Assembly (NCBI GenBank): GCA_049679965.1
Contig: JBAUGX010000118.1
Span: 9,156-73,155 of the forward strand
Direction: 5' to 3'
Length of the DNA stretch: 64,000 nucleotides
Origin: 2-12-FULL-65-11 sp049679965
Lineage (GTDB): Bacteria > Acidobacteriota > Vicinamibacteria > Vicinamibacterales > CAVVIG01
In this document: positions 18,505-27,826 of the stretch, piece by piece
Layout of the letters: each line of letters starts with the position of its first letter
Position numbering within the stretch: the first letter of the stretch is position 1
The notes under the pieces: model-generated
Databases searched by the model: none
The model's input: only the letters and a program-made list of their open reading frames with translations
What the model was told of the DNA's origin: nothing
Made by a program: the position numbers and the translations under genes

Positions 18505-18541
18505 AATCCCCAAATCCCGAATCCCAAACCCCGAATCCCAT
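18505..18541. repeat. Heptanucleotide tandem repeat, GAATCCC unit
   Basis: Units AAATCCC, GAATCCC, AAACCCC, GAATCCC follow an 8-base first copy. This is the reverse complement of the GGGATTY family and fills almost the whole gap between two convergent genes. Confidence 0.75.
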
Positions 18542-19138
18542 CTAATTCGCGGTGGGAGGCTCCGGTGTGTGCGTGTGGTTGGTGGACTTTGATCCCCATT
18601 CCTTGTCGATGGCGGTCCGAATCTCGCGCACCGAGGCGCCGGCCGCGTGCATCAGCCTGGCCCGGGTCGCCACGTCAAGGCACACGGCGCATTCCATGCC
18701 GTGATCGTCCCACAGCACCACGTCGCCGTTGATATCGCGCGCTTTGACGAAACAATCTTCGTTCCCGCGGTGGCCGCTGCGCTCACAGCCGCAGAAGCAC
18801 GGCACGTAGCTCAGGACCTCGGGATGCTCGGCGGCGAATCTGTAAGCCGCCGTCACGACCTCCGGCGATCGCGACATCGGATAACCGGGAAACTGCAGCG
18901 GAGGCAGATTAGCCTGCGGATGCGGTTTCAAGCCAGTTGGAATCGGGGCGGACTGTGCGGCGTCCGCCGCTGGTGCTGGTTCCGGCTGAAGCCGGGCACT
19001 ACGAACGTACATGAAGCCGCCGCCAATCAAGGCCAGTGCCAGGACTCCGGCGACAAGCGGCATCGACGAGCCCTTCGGGGCTTGTGGGGGTTGCGTGGGC
19101 GGAGGCGTGTGGGCCTTGGCCGAAGATTTTCTACCCAT
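18542..19138 (-). CDS. Membrane-anchored PCYCGC-motif protein
   Basis: A 198-residue protein with a Pro-rich N-terminus, one transmembrane helix (about 27-45, LVAGVLALALIGGGFMYV) and an extracytoplasmic domain containing VPCFCGCERSGHRGNEDCF. This matches the PCYCGC motif of a small family of secreted or lipid-anchored proteins whose cysteines probably bind a metal. Further conserved-looking residues are DDHGMECAVC. The function is unknown. A short palindrome of the CCGGCT repeat family (18982-18995) lies in the segment encoding RSARLQPEPA, just after the helix. Confidence 0.7.
   Translation of the reverse strand: MGRKSSAKAHTPPPTQPPQAPKGSSMPLVAGVLALALIGGGFMYVRSARLQPEPAPAADAAQSAPIPTGLKPHPQANLPPLQFPGYPMSRSPEVVTAAYRFAAEHPEVLSYVPCFCGCERSGHRGNEDCFVKARDINGDVVLWDDHGMECAVCLDVATRARLMHAAGASVREIRTAIDKEWGSKSTNHTHTPEPPTAN
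18982..18995. repeat. Palindromic CCGGCT-AGCCGG element, single copy
   Basis: CCGGCT-GA-AGCCGG, followed by a GCACTACGAACGTAC tail, resembles the elements at 33038 and 48886. It is located inside the PCYCGC gene in the linker after its membrane helix. Confidence 0.5.
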
Positions 19139-19215
19139 ATCTATTTGTGTGCTCCCAGGTTCTCCCGCATTTTACCCTGTCAGCCCGTTTCGGCTACAGT
19201 CAATCCCTCCAATGA

Positions 19216-20127
19216 GTGCAGTCGGTCGCCAAGACCGCGTACGGCTGGCCGGGCTTGACCACACAACATAAGGCGTATGCGGCGTGGGTTGCGGTCTGCC
19301 TGATTTGGGGCACGACGTATCTGGGTATCCGCGTCGCGCTCGATGCCATCCCGCCCTTCCTGATGGCGGCCTTCCGATGGATCGCGGGCGGAGCGGTCCT
19401 CGTCTCGATTCTCAAGGCGCGCGGAGAAGCAATTCCAGAGATGCGATCGTGGCCCGCGCTGGCGCTCCTGGGCGTGCTGCTCATCGGATTCGGCAACGGT
19501 GGGGTCGTGTGGGCCGAACAGACGGTGCCGAGCGGCCTGACCGCCGTGCTCGCCGCGATGATTCCATTTTGGCTGGTGGGCCTCGACGCCGTCGTGGGGA
19601 GCGGTGAGAGGCCGTCACGGCGTCGGATGACTGGCCTCGCCGTCGGCTTCGTCGGCGTCGTCGTGTTGGTATGGCCGGAGCTTCGGATGGAGGGCCGGGG
19701 CCCGGGCTTCGCGGTCGGCCTGCTCGCGACTCAACTGGCGTGCCTGGGCTGGGCGACCGGCTCGACGTACGCACGGCGTCGCAGCCGCGAAGAGAATGTC
19801 CTGGCCGCCGCCGCACTCGAAATGCTCTTTGCCGGATTCCTGATGCTGGGCATTGGGCTGGCCACTCACGAATGGGCGAGACTGCGTTTTGAGCCCAGGA
19901 GCGCGGGAGCGCTCGCCTACCTCACCGTGGTCGGATCGATTGGCGCCTTTCCAGCCTACGTATACGCGCTGAAACACCTGCCGGTCGCCACCGTCTCGTT
20001 GTACGCGTACGTCAATCCGGTCATCGCGATGGTCCTCGGAGCGCTCCTGCTCGGCGAGCCCTTCGGCGTCCGCATCGTGGCGGCCGCCGCGATCATCCTG
20101 ACGGGAATGGCACTCGTACGATCGTGA
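19216..20127 (+). CDS. EamA-family (DMT superfamily) transporter
   Basis: A 303-residue inner-membrane protein with ten hydrophobic segments in two EamA repeats. It begins AYAAWVAVCLIWGTTYLGIR and carries the second-repeat signature ATVSLYAYVNPVIAMVLGAL. Members export amino acids, metabolites or drugs (RhaT/YedA-like); the substrate cannot be read. Translation probably begins at GTG 19216, as no ATG is near the N-terminal helix. It is a single-gene unit convergent with the FabZ-like gene, 16 bases apart. Confidence 0.88.
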   Translation: MQSVAKTAYGWPGLTTQHKAYAAWVAVCLIWGTTYLGIRVALDAIPPFLMAAFRWIAGGAVLVSILKARGEAIPEMRSWPALALLGVLLIGFGNGGVVWAEQTVPSGLTAVLAAMIPFWLVGLDAVVGSGERPSRRRMTGLAVGFVGVVVLVWPELRMEGRGPGFAVGLLATQLACLGWATGSTYARRRSREENVLAAAALEMLFAGFLMLGIGLATHEWARLRFEPRSAGALAYLTVVGSIGAFPAYVYALKHLPVATVSLYAYVNPVIAMVLGALLLGEPFGVRIVAAAAIILTGMALVRS

Positions 20128-20142
20128 ATTGATGATTCACGT

Positions 20143-20592
20143 CTATGCTGCCGGCGGGCCGAGCGCGAAGGTCATCGTGCCGTCCATGACGACCTTCCCG
20201 TCAACCCGCGCGGCGCCCGTGACGACGCCCATGCGGCTGCGCAGTCTCACGACCTTTGCTTCAATCTCGACCACATCTCCCGGATGGACCGGCCTGCGGT
20301 ACCTCACGCGGTCGATCCCCATGAAATAGATCAAGCGCTGCTGATTCTCCGGCTTCGCGAGAATCATGATCGCGCCCACTTGCGCCACTGCCTCGGTGAG
20401 AATCGCGGGCGGCAGGACCGGCGAGCCCGTGCCGGTGTGTGAAAGGTAATGATCGCCCAGCGACACGTTCTTGATGCCGACGATACGCTTGTCAATCTCG
20501 AGTTCGGTGACGCGGTCGACAAGCAGGAACGGATAGCGGTGCCGGAGGATCCGTTCGATCGCGGTAATGTCGAGCGGCAGCACCAAGTCCAT
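20143..20592 (-). CDS. FabZ-like hotdog-fold (3R)-hydroxyacyl-ACP dehydratase, divergent active-site loop
   Basis: A 149-residue hotdog-fold protein with ILRHRYPFLLVDRVTEL, the FabZ N-terminal signature, and LTEAVAQVGA containing the catalytic Glu helix. The usual GHFPxxPxMPG loop instead reads SHTGTGSPVLPPAIL: a His is present but displaced, with one extra residue. It may dehydrate hydroxyacyl-ACP in fatty-acid synthesis or a specialised pathway. Its start is 24 bases from that of the divergent phosphatase gene. I omit the symbol because of the altered loop. Confidence 0.8.
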   Translation of the reverse strand: MDLVLPLDITAIERILRHRYPFLLVDRVTELEIDKRIVGIKNVSLGDHYLSHTGTGSPVLPPAILTEAVAQVGAIMILAKPENQQRLIYFMGIDRVRYRRPVHPGDVVEIEAKVVRLRSRMGVVTGAARVDGKVVMDGTMTFALGPPAA

Positions 20593-20616
20593 CGGGGGAA
20601 ACTATACTATCTGCGG

Positions 20617-22365
20617 ATGGCCTCTGCCACGTCAGCCGATCAGCTCACGATCCTCTTCGCGCTCGGGCGCGAAATGACGTCGGTTCTCGACCTCGACGAG
20701 CTCCTGCAGAAAATCCCGCAGCTCATCGCGCGGTTGACCCAATTCCGCGCCTTTGCGGTGTACCTGCTCGACGCGAAACGCGACGATCTGCGGATCGCGT
20801 ACTCGGTCGGGTACTCCGACGAGGTCGCGCGTACGCGCCGCGTCAAGGTCGGGGAGGGTCTGGTTGGCGCAGCCGTAGCCGAGGGGCAGCCGATTCTCGT
20901 CAACGACGTCCGCAACGATCCCCGGTACGTGGAGGCGGTGCCGGGATCGGTCGCCGAGCTCGTCGTTCCGCTGCGCCGCAAGGGTCGGGTGATCGGCGCC
21001 CTCAACCTGCTCGGCGACACGCCGGGCCAGTTCACCGAGGCCGACGAAGCCATCCTCCGGCAGTTTGGCGCCTATGTGGCGGTGGCGATTGAGAACGCCA
21101 GGCTCTTCGAGCACGAACGCGAGTACACGAGCACGCTCGAAACGCTCACCGAGATTGCCCGGGAGTGTGGCGCCATCCTCAATCTTGACGAGCTGCTCCG
21201 GCGCATTGCCAGCCTCACTCGCCGCGTGATCGACTACCGGACCTTCGCCATCCTGCTCGTCGACGACGAGGCCGAGTATCTCGATGTGAAGGTCTCCGTG
21301 TCCGAGAGCGGCAAGATGCGGATCCCGCGCGTGAAAATCGGCGAGGGGCTCGTCGGCTATGCGGCGCTGCACAAGGAGCCGATCCTGGTGCCCGACGTGG
21401 CCGCCGACCCGCGCTATCTCAAGGCCGTGGATGATACGCGGTCAGAGCTCGTGATTCCGCTCCTGGTCAAGGAGCGCTGCATCGGCGTCTTCGATCTCGA
21501 AAGCCCGGAGATCGACGCGTTCACCAGGAGCCATGTCGAGATTCTCACGCTGCTCGCGAGCCAGGCGGCTGTCGCGATCGAGAATGCGCGGCTCTACGAA
21601 ACGATTCGCGCCAACGAGATCCGGTTGGAGAGGGAGCTTCGGTTCGCCGAGCGCGTGCAGGCGGCGTTTCTCCCTGAGTTACCCACGCGGCTGAAGGGCG
21701 TCGACGTGGCGGCTCGGCTGGCGCCGGCCCGCGAACTCGGGGGCGACCTCTACGACTTTCTCACGCCTGAACCTCACTGCCTGGTCGTGGCCGTTGGAGA
21801 CGTCTCTGGCAAGGGCGTGGCGGCCGCGTTGTACGGCGCCTTCGCGGGCGAACTCGTGCGATCGCGCACCTTCCGCCGCCGCTACACGCCCGAGCGAGTC
21901 ACGCCCGCGGGCGTGCTGGCCTCGACCAACACAATCCTGCACGAGCGGCAGCTCGAGGAGTATTACTGCACGCTCGGTTACGCGGTGTTCGACTTCAAGC
22001 GTCGCACGGTCACGATGGCCAATGCCGGCTTGCCCTACCCCATTCGGTCGAGCGGCGGCGAGCTGTCGCACGTGCAGCTGCCGGGTGTTCCCCTGGGCGT
22101 GTTCGCCGGTTCGACCTACGACGAAGCGGTGTTCTCACTCGCACCCGGCGATGTCTTTGTCTTTTGCACCGATGGCGTGTCAGACGCGACCAACGCACTG
22201 CATGCCGAGTTTGGCGTTGAACGCGTGTTGAAGGTGGTCGAAGCGACGGCAGGGAAGTCGGCGCAGGAGCTGGTGGATGGAATCTTCTCGGCCGTGCAGC
22301 AGTTTCGCGGTGACACGGCGCCGAACGACGACATGACGGCGGTGGTGATAAAGATTACGGGCTAA
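20617..22365 (+). CDS. GAF-GAF-PP2C (RsbU/SpoIIE type) serine phosphatase
   Basis: A 582-residue cytoplasmic protein: GAF domain 1 (about 18-165), GAF domain 2 (about 175-330) and a C-terminal SpoIIE-type phosphatase (about 350-580) with GGDLYDF, VGDVSGKGVAAALYGAF, FVFCTDGVSDA and NDDMTAVVI, the metal-binding aspartates of the family. Such enzymes dephosphorylate anti-anti-sigma factors in partner-switching stress or development pathways, with the GAF domains sensing a ligand. No anti-sigma partner is in the window. The frame is open further upstream, but ATG 20617 avoids overlapping the divergent gene. Confidence 0.93.
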   Translation: MASATSADQLTILFALGREMTSVLDLDELLQKIPQLIARLTQFRAFAVYLLDAKRDDLRIAYSVGYSDEVARTRRVKVGEGLVGAAVAEGQPILVNDVRNDPRYVEAVPGSVAELVVPLRRKGRVIGALNLLGDTPGQFTEADEAILRQFGAYVAVAIENARLFEHEREYTSTLETLTEIARECGAILNLDELLRRIASLTRRVIDYRTFAILLVDDEAEYLDVKVSVSESGKMRIPRVKIGEGLVGYAALHKEPILVPDVAADPRYLKAVDDTRSELVIPLLVKERCIGVFDLESPEIDAFTRSHVEILTLLASQAAVAIENARLYETIRANEIRLERELRFAERVQAAFLPELPTRLKGVDVAARLAPARELGGDLYDFLTPEPHCLVVAVGDVSGKGVAAALYGAFAGELVRSRTFRRRYTPERVTPAGVLASTNTILHERQLEEYYCTLGYAVFDFKRRTVTMANAGLPYPIRSSGGELSHVQLPGVPLGVFAGSTYDEAVFSLAPGDVFVFCTDGVSDATNALHAEFGVERVLKVVEATAGKSAQELVDGIFSAVQQFRGDTAPNDDMTAVVIKITG

Positions 22366-23552
22366 GCCGTCTTATCTCGAGCGACGGCCTCTGGAGGCGA
22401 TGCCGTGAGGATCCCCGCCAGCTGCGCCGCCAGGATCGCCGCAAAAGCCTGTACGCTCTCTGAGCCCTCCCCGCCGCTACGGATTTCGGCTGAAAACGCT
22501 CCAATACATCCGTCCGCTGACAGAATCGGTGCGACGATGGCGCCCGCGATTGAATTGGCGCGAGACCGCACAATCTGCAGCTCACCGGTGCGGTACGCGG
22601 CGGCGGCTGCATTGTCGGACGATCGCGCGACCGGCGGCATTCGCGCCAGGCCCTGCTGACTGTATCCGTGCGCCAGGACGGGCTGGAGGTCCGCGCCAGC
22701 CGCGCTGCCGAGCCAGACGACCAGCCCCGTCGCATCCATCGCGTCGGCTCCGCGTACCAGAAGCCTGCTCACGTCGTCGAGGTCGCGCACGCGTCCGAAG
22801 TCGGTGCAGAGCCGCACGGCGGCACTCAAGACCGGCGACGCTGCGTGCACCGTCGGCGCGCGAGTCCCGCGCGTCAGTGCGCTGATCCCTGGCGTCAACT
22901 CGGACTCTCGCGTTCGGACGTCGGGGAGCAGGGCCGGTTCGGCATCGCGTTTGGAACCCGTGGCTCCTGTCAGTCCAAGCAGCAGAATGACCAGTGCGGC
23001 GACGACCCCACAGGCGGCCAGCGCCAGGGCCTGCCGCCCTCGCAGTGTCATGTAGGTGGCGTCAAACGCCTGGAACTCTGCGACGCGTGCGGCCTCCACC
23101 TGCTGACTCGCTGTCGCCACGGTGCGTTGGCCCTCCGCGAAGATGACGTCGCCGGCCATGAACGGTTGATCCGACGCGAGAAACTCGCGCGCGCGTTTGT
23201 CGATGGCGCTGAACGCTGACAACGCCGTGGCGGCATCGTCGAGCGCGGAGCGCCCGCCGACGCTCGTGGCCGACTGTCGCAGCGACGCAATTGTTCTTGC
23301 TGCGGCGTCCAGCGACTGTGCGACCTTCGGCATCCAGGCCCCGACGCCCTGGCCGACGGCCACGTACGCCTGTTCGGCACCACGGAGATCGGAGAGCTCG
23401 TCGCTGGCTTCGCGCGCGTGCAGGTCAAAGGTCCGCACGGCTGCGCGATGCGCCGCGATCTGCCGTTCGGAACTGATGGTGAAGAACGCGCCCGCCGCGA
23501 ACGCGATCCCAGCCGCCGCGGCCGCTGCCAGTCTCGCTGTTGGAGATCGCAT
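22362..23552 (-). CDS. Membrane sensor protein with C-terminal GAF-like domain
   Basis: A 396-residue protein with an N-terminal transmembrane helix (about 7-27), a roughly 150-residue helical extracytoplasmic region (31-170), a second transmembrane helix (about 177-195) and a cytoplasmic GAF-like domain (about 245-390, with GLVVWLGSAAGADLQPVLAH). There is no kinase, cyclase or methyl-accepting output. It overlaps the phosphatase gene tail to tail by four bases. It may be a sensory subunit acting through protein contact; I recognise no named family. Confidence 0.65.
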   Translation of the reverse strand: MRSPTARLAAAAAAGIAFAAGAFFTISSERQIAAHRAAVRTFDLHAREASDELSDLRGAEQAYVAVGQGVGAWMPKVAQSLDAAARTIASLRQSATSVGGRSALDDAATALSAFSAIDKRAREFLASDQPFMAGDVIFAEGQRTVATASQQVEAARVAEFQAFDATYMTLRGRQALALAACGVVAALVILLLGLTGATGSKRDAEPALLPDVRTRESELTPGISALTRGTRAPTVHAASPVLSAAVRLCTDFGRVRDLDDVSRLLVRGADAMDATGLVVWLGSAAGADLQPVLAHGYSQQGLARMPPVARSSDNAAAAAYRTGELQIVRSRANSIAGAIVAPILSADGCIGAFSAEIRSGGEGSESVQAFAAILAAQLAGILTASPPEAVARDKTA

Positions 23553-23604
23553 CGACGGTCAGAGTACCACAGGGGTTCTGGAGGTACCAGAGCCCCTCAG
23601 CCCG

Positions 23605-25353
23605 CTACGGTTTTGGTCGAAGGATGATGTAGGTCGGCAATCCGATCGCGTCGAAGTGCTGCATGACGGCTTTGGCGGGTTGGCGATCCGGGTCCTCGGC
23701 TTGAAACTTGATCTTCACGTAGCCATCGAGTGCTGCCATCACCGCCGAATCCTTCAACGTCGTTTTGTCCATGGTGAGACAGTTCTTGCACCACGTCGCC
23801 CACATGTCGATGAGCACTGGCTTCTGCTCGCGCGTCGCCGTCGCGAGGCCCTCGGCGAGCGAAGGGTGCCACCCGGCCGACAGCTTCTCCTGCACGCTCG
23901 CGCTGACCTCGGAGGCATCGACCCAGCGGTCCGCGAAGAGGCCGTACGCGACGTAGCCGTAGTAGACGGCCGTCGCGAGAATGACGATACCCATGACCTG
24001 CTTGACCCGGACCATCCAGGCGCCGGGCTTGGGCAGCGAGGCGAGGCCGGCGCCCGCAAGAGGCCAGGGCACGGCCATCCCGACGCCCAGGAGGAACGGC
24101 AGGCCGAGTGCGATCGTCGTGCCGGTCGCATAGAGGTTGCTTGAGAACAGCACGACCTGGATCACGACCGGCGCGACACAGGCGCCCGCGAGGAGCGCGG
24201 CCACCGCACCCATGCTGAAGGCGAGCAGGAACGGACCGCGGCCGCTCGGCCCGGCACCGACGCCGGCCGAGAACCGGGAAAAGTCGATCGCGATCACGTC
24301 GAACATCGCCAGCGCGAGAGCCACGAAGAGCACGGCAATGCCGAGATTGAACCAAGGCGAGGCGTTGATCGTGCCGAAGGTGCCGGCCGTCAGGATCACC
24401 ACGAGCCCGAGAACGCCGTAGACCAATGCCATGGCGGCGCCGTAGACGCCGCCGAGCAGGAACCCACGGCTGCGCGATCCCGCCTGGGTGCCGGCGCCGA
24501 TGATCGCGAGGTTGATGGGGATCATCGGAAGCACGCACGGGGTCAGGTTGAGGGCCAGACCGCCGAGGAAGACGAGGAGCAAGATGGCAAGAAGGCCGCG
24601 GCCTTCGAAAAGGCCCGGTTCCCTCACGCCGTTCTCCGCATTGCGGATGAAGGTTAGAAAATCGCTGGTGCCGAGGTAGCCGCCCGTCGTGCCGAGGACG
24701 GTGAATGCGTTGAGCGCCGCGAGCTCGGCGGCAGCGTCTGTTCCTGGTCCCGACACGATGCGCGGCGCGGTGGACACGGCAGCACGGGCGGGCGCTTCGC
24801 CCCGGCCGAAGGCGATGCGATCGAGCACGTCGACCTCGCCCTGCTTCCGTGCCGCAGTCGACCCGGCAGGGATCACGTGGACGGTCCACTGCACGTTCGC
24901 CGTCTTTGGCGCGAAGCACGCGACGTCGTTGCATGCCTGATAGCGCAGGTGGCCCGGGACGACGATCTCGCCGGTTGCGACCGTCGAAGCGATGGCGAAG
25001 CGGACGCCAATCGAGAAGTCTCGTTCGAAAACGGCGAGTGCCTCGTCAATACCGGCCACCTTCACATCGATGGGCGCCGGAAAGACGACTTCGGCGACCG
25101 AGACGCCGGCCGGTGGATCGAAGGTCAGCTCGGTCGGGATAAGGGAGGGATCGCGCGGCTTGTTCGACTGGACGTGGAAGCCGTCCGGGAGCGCGACGGT
25201 GACCGCGGCCCGCAGCGTTCCACCGGCGGCGACCTCACCCTCGACGATGGGTGTGACGGCGGCTACCGGAGCGCGCAACTGCGCGCTGGCCGCCGCCGTC
25301 GCGAGGAGCAGAACGCCCGCGACCGATAGAGGAACGCGAAACCTGATCGTCAC
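23605..25353 (-). CDS. dsbD: Thiol:disulfide interchange protein DsbD
   Basis: A 582-residue protein with a signal peptide, a periplasmic alpha domain (YQACNDVACFAPK holds the redox Cys pair), a membrane domain of about eight helices (LTPCVLPMIPINLAIIGAG and GACVAPVVIQ contain the two membrane cysteines) and a C-terminal thioredoxin-like gamma domain with WATWCKNC. It carries electrons from cytoplasmic thioredoxin to periplasmic proteins and would serve cytochrome c maturation, relevant to the multiheme operon at 41-47 kb. The start is GTG. It is a single gene on this strand. Confidence 0.93.
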   Translation of the reverse strand: MTIRFRVPLSVAGVLLLATAAASAQLRAPVAAVTPIVEGEVAAGGTLRAAVTVALPDGFHVQSNKPRDPSLIPTELTFDPPAGVSVAEVVFPAPIDVKVAGIDEALAVFERDFSIGVRFAIASTVATGEIVVPGHLRYQACNDVACFAPKTANVQWTVHVIPAGSTAARKQGEVDVLDRIAFGRGEAPARAAVSTAPRIVSGPGTDAAAELAALNAFTVLGTTGGYLGTSDFLTFIRNAENGVREPGLFEGRGLLAILLLVFLGGLALNLTPCVLPMIPINLAIIGAGTQAGSRSRGFLLGGVYGAAMALVYGVLGLVVILTAGTFGTINASPWFNLGIAVLFVALALAMFDVIAIDFSRFSAGVGAGPSGRGPFLLAFSMGAVAALLAGACVAPVVIQVVLFSSNLYATGTTIALGLPFLLGVGMAVPWPLAGAGLASLPKPGAWMVRVKQVMGIVILATAVYYGYVAYGLFADRWVDASEVSASVQEKLSAGWHPSLAEGLATATREQKPVLIDMWATWCKNCLTMDKTTLKDSAVMAALDGYVKIKFQAEDPDRQPAKAVMQHFDAIGLPTYIILRPKP

Positions 25354-25387
25354 TGCCTTAAGACGGGATCATACCAGCCCCAGGTTC

Positions 25388-26569
25388 TCAGATAATGCCG
25401 AGTTCGCTGCCGACCTTCTTGAACACGTCGAGGGCGAACTGCAGATCGGCGCGCGTGTGAGTGGCCGTCACGATCGTGCGAACGCGCGCTCTGCTGTGGG
25501 CCACCGTCGGGAACCCAATCCCCTGCGCGAAGACGCCTTCGGCAAACAGGCGATCCGACAACTTCATGGCCAAGGCACCGTGCCCTACGATGACCGGCGT
25601 GATCGGGCTCTCGCTCAGGCCGGTATTGAAGCCAAGCGCCGTCAGGCCGGCCTTGAAGAACCGGGTGTTCTCCCACAGCCGATCGACGATCTGCGGCTCT
25701 CCCTCGAGCACGTCGAGCGCTGCGATGCACGCAGCGGCCACGGCCGGCGGATGTGACGTCGAGAAGAGAAATGGCCGTGCCCTGTGGTGGAGAAACTCGA
25801 CCAGCGCGCGGCTGCCGGCGACGTATCCCCCGAGCACGCCGATGGCCTTCGACAGCGTGCCGACCTGGATGTCGACCCGGCCGTGGAGGCCGAAATGGTC
25901 GATCGTCCCTCGACCCTGTTGCCCGAACACGCCGCTCGCATGCGCGTCGTCGACCATCATGATGGCGCCGAACGCTTCGGCGAGCGCGCACAGATCGGGC
26001 AACGCGCCGAGGTCGCCATCCATGCTGAACACGCCATCGGTGATGAGGAGCGTGCGTCCGTTCGCCGGAAGGCCGGCGAGAATCTTCCGCGCGGCAGCGA
26101 CGTCTTTGTGCGCGAACACCTTGATGGTCGCTCGGCTCAGCCGGCAGCCGTCGATGATACTCGCGTGATTCAGCTCGTCGGAGACGACGATATCGTCCTT
26201 GGTGAGCACCGCGGCGACCGTCCCGGCGTTGGCCGCGAATCCGCTCTGGAACACGACGGCGGCTTCGGTCTTCTTGAACGCCGCCAGCCGCCGCTCGAGC
26301 TCCATATGAATGGCCATCGTGCCGGCAATCGTGCGAACCGATCCTGAACCCACGCCGAACTGACGCGTCGCCTCCAGTGCCCGCTCGCGCAGTGTTGGGT
26401 GGGTGGTCAGGCCGAGGTAGTTGTTCGACGACAAGTTGACGACCTGGCGGTCGTCGAAGATCGCCCGTGGCCGCTGCTCACCCTGAAGGACGCGCAGGGG
26501 CCGATAGAGCCCCTGCGCCTTGAGCGTGTCGAGCTCGGTCGAGAGATATGCGAGTGGGTCTTGGCGCAT
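25388..26569 (-). CDS. Alpha-oxoamine synthase (2-amino-3-ketobutyrate CoA ligase / 8-amino-7-oxononanoate synthase family)
   Basis: A 393-residue PLP enzyme: NLSSNNYLGLTTHP, GVGSGSVRTIAGT, MMVDDAHASGVFG (cofactor Asp/His) and GTLSKAIGVLGGY with the Schiff-base Lys. These motifs fit both Kbl (threonine degradation) and BioF (biotin synthesis). Without tdh or other bio genes nearby I cannot choose, although the RYLSSNNYLG-type N-terminus is common to Kbl-like proteins. The frame is open to 26971; ATG 26569 matches family length. It directly follows the aminotransferase gene, the short gap being made of heptad repeats. Confidence 0.9.
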   Translation of the reverse strand: MRQDPLAYLSTELDTLKAQGLYRPLRVLQGEQRPRAIFDDRQVVNLSSNNYLGLTTHPTLRERALEATRQFGVGSGSVRTIAGTMAIHMELERRLAAFKKTEAAVVFQSGFAANAGTVAAVLTKDDIVVSDELNHASIIDGCRLSRATIKVFAHKDVAAARKILAGLPANGRTLLITDGVFSMDGDLGALPDLCALAEAFGAIMMVDDAHASGVFGQQGRGTIDHFGLHGRVDIQVGTLSKAIGVLGGYVAGSRALVEFLHHRARPFLFSTSHPPAVAAACIAALDVLEGEPQIVDRLWENTRFFKAGLTALGFNTGLSESPITPVIVGHGALAMKLSDRLFAEGVFAQGIGFPTVAHSRARVRTIVTATHTRADLQFALDVFKKVGSELGII

Positions 26570-26590
26570 GACTGCCGACTGACCGCCGAC
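26570..26590. repeat. Heptanucleotide repeat filling a gene junction
   Basis: Units GACTGCC, GACTGAC and CGCCGAC occupy the whole gap between the aminotransferase stop and the oxoamine synthase start. The same GACTGCC unit recurs at 27827. Confidence 0.55.
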
Positions 26591-27810
26591 TATCGTGCCA
26601 AGTACTCCGCCGTGAATTTCGCGACAAGGTCGTAAACCTCGCCGAGCTCCTCGAGAGGGGCGAGATACACGATGCGCAGATATCCGTCCTGGGGCGCTGT
26701 GCCGAATCCCGAGCCATAGACGGTCAGCACGCCGGTGGCGCGCAGCAGCGCGAGGACGTAGTCTTCGTCGGTACGACCCGGCGGCAGCGAGACGCGCGGC
26801 ATCGCGTAGAAGGCCGCAGTCGGCGCAACGCAAGTGACGCCGGGCATGGCGTTCAACCGATCGACGGTCAACGCGGCGCGCGCCTTGAGCGCCGCGCGGA
26901 ACGATACCTGATGGGATCGATCGCCGGTGAGCGCCGCAGCGACGGCGTACTGCATCGGCAGCGTGCTGCACAGCCGACCGTCGGCGAGCTTCGCAACCGC
27001 CTTCACGAAATCATTCAAGCGTGGCGAGCGGCCGATGGCCATCCAGCCAGTCCGCCAGCCCGGCGCGAGATACGCCTTCGACAGGCTGGAAAACGACACG
27101 ATCGGGGCATCCGGATCCAGGCTGCCGAGTGGTGCGACCGGGCCGTCGAATCCGATGTCACCGTAGACCTCGTCGGCGATGATGGGGAGCCCGTGGCGAT
27201 CCGCGAACTCGAGCAGCGCACGTCGCGTCGCGACCGAGTAGGTCGCGCCCGTCGGATTATTCGGGTCGATGACGACGAGCGCCCGCGTGGCCGGGGTCAC
27301 GATGCTCCGGAGGTGATCGAGATCCGGCGCCCAGCCCTGACGAGGGTCGGTTCGATAGTACAGAGCGCGGGCGCCCAATCGGGCGATCACTGCTGTGTAA
27401 AGAGGATAGGTCGGCATCGGGACGAGTACGTCGCTGCCTTCGTCGGCCAGCGCCGCGAGCGCGAGATCGATGCCTTCAGACGTGCCGGCCGTCAGGAACA
27501 CGCGGTCTGCCGAAACCGGAAACCCGGCCTTGGTGTACTCGGCGGCCACCGCTTCGCGCCCGGCCTCGATACCGGGCGATGGCCCGTAGCCGTTGTGCCC
27601 ATCCCGCAAGGCGCGCTCGACGGCGGCGATGAGATGCGGCGGCGTCTTGAATCCGAAGGCGACCGGATCCCCGATGTTCAGATAGCGTACGCGAAGGCCT
27701 CCAGCCTCGACCTGTTTGGCCTCGCCGACGATGTTGCGGATCGCATATGTGAAGCGACTGACGCGCGCTGCGACAGGAATCACCGGAAAGGAAGCCTTCA
27801 ACGCAGCCAC
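26590..27810 (-). CDS. Class I aminotransferase (alanine/tyrosine aminotransferase-like)
   Basis: A 406-residue fold-type I PLP enzyme: YLNIGDPVAFGF, NGYGPSPGIEAGREA, IDPNNPTGATYS, IIADEVYGDIGF and SLSKAYLAPGWRTGW with the PLP-binding Lys. The NIGDP and GYGPS forms resemble AlaA-type alanine aminotransferases. It starts at GTG 27810. It is cotranscribed with the oxoamine synthase (20-base gap), so the pair may handle amino acids linked to threonine, glycine or alanine metabolism. Confidence 0.9.
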   Translation of the reverse strand: MAALKASFPVIPVAARVSRFTYAIRNIVGEAKQVEAGGLRVRYLNIGDPVAFGFKTPPHLIAAVERALRDGHNGYGPSPGIEAGREAVAAEYTKAGFPVSADRVFLTAGTSEGIDLALAALADEGSDVLVPMPTYPLYTAVIARLGARALYYRTDPRQGWAPDLDHLRSIVTPATRALVVIDPNNPTGATYSVATRRALLEFADRHGLPIIADEVYGDIGFDGPVAPLGSLDPDAPIVSFSSLSKAYLAPGWRTGWMAIGRSPRLNDFVKAVAKLADGRLCSTLPMQYAVAAALTGDRSHQVSFRAALKARAALTVDRLNAMPGVTCVAPTAAFYAMPRVSLPPGRTDEDYVLALLRATGVLTVYGSGFGTAPQDGYLRIVYLAPLEELGEVYDLVAKFTAEYLAR

Positions 27811-27826
27811 CTCGGAATCTTACCGC

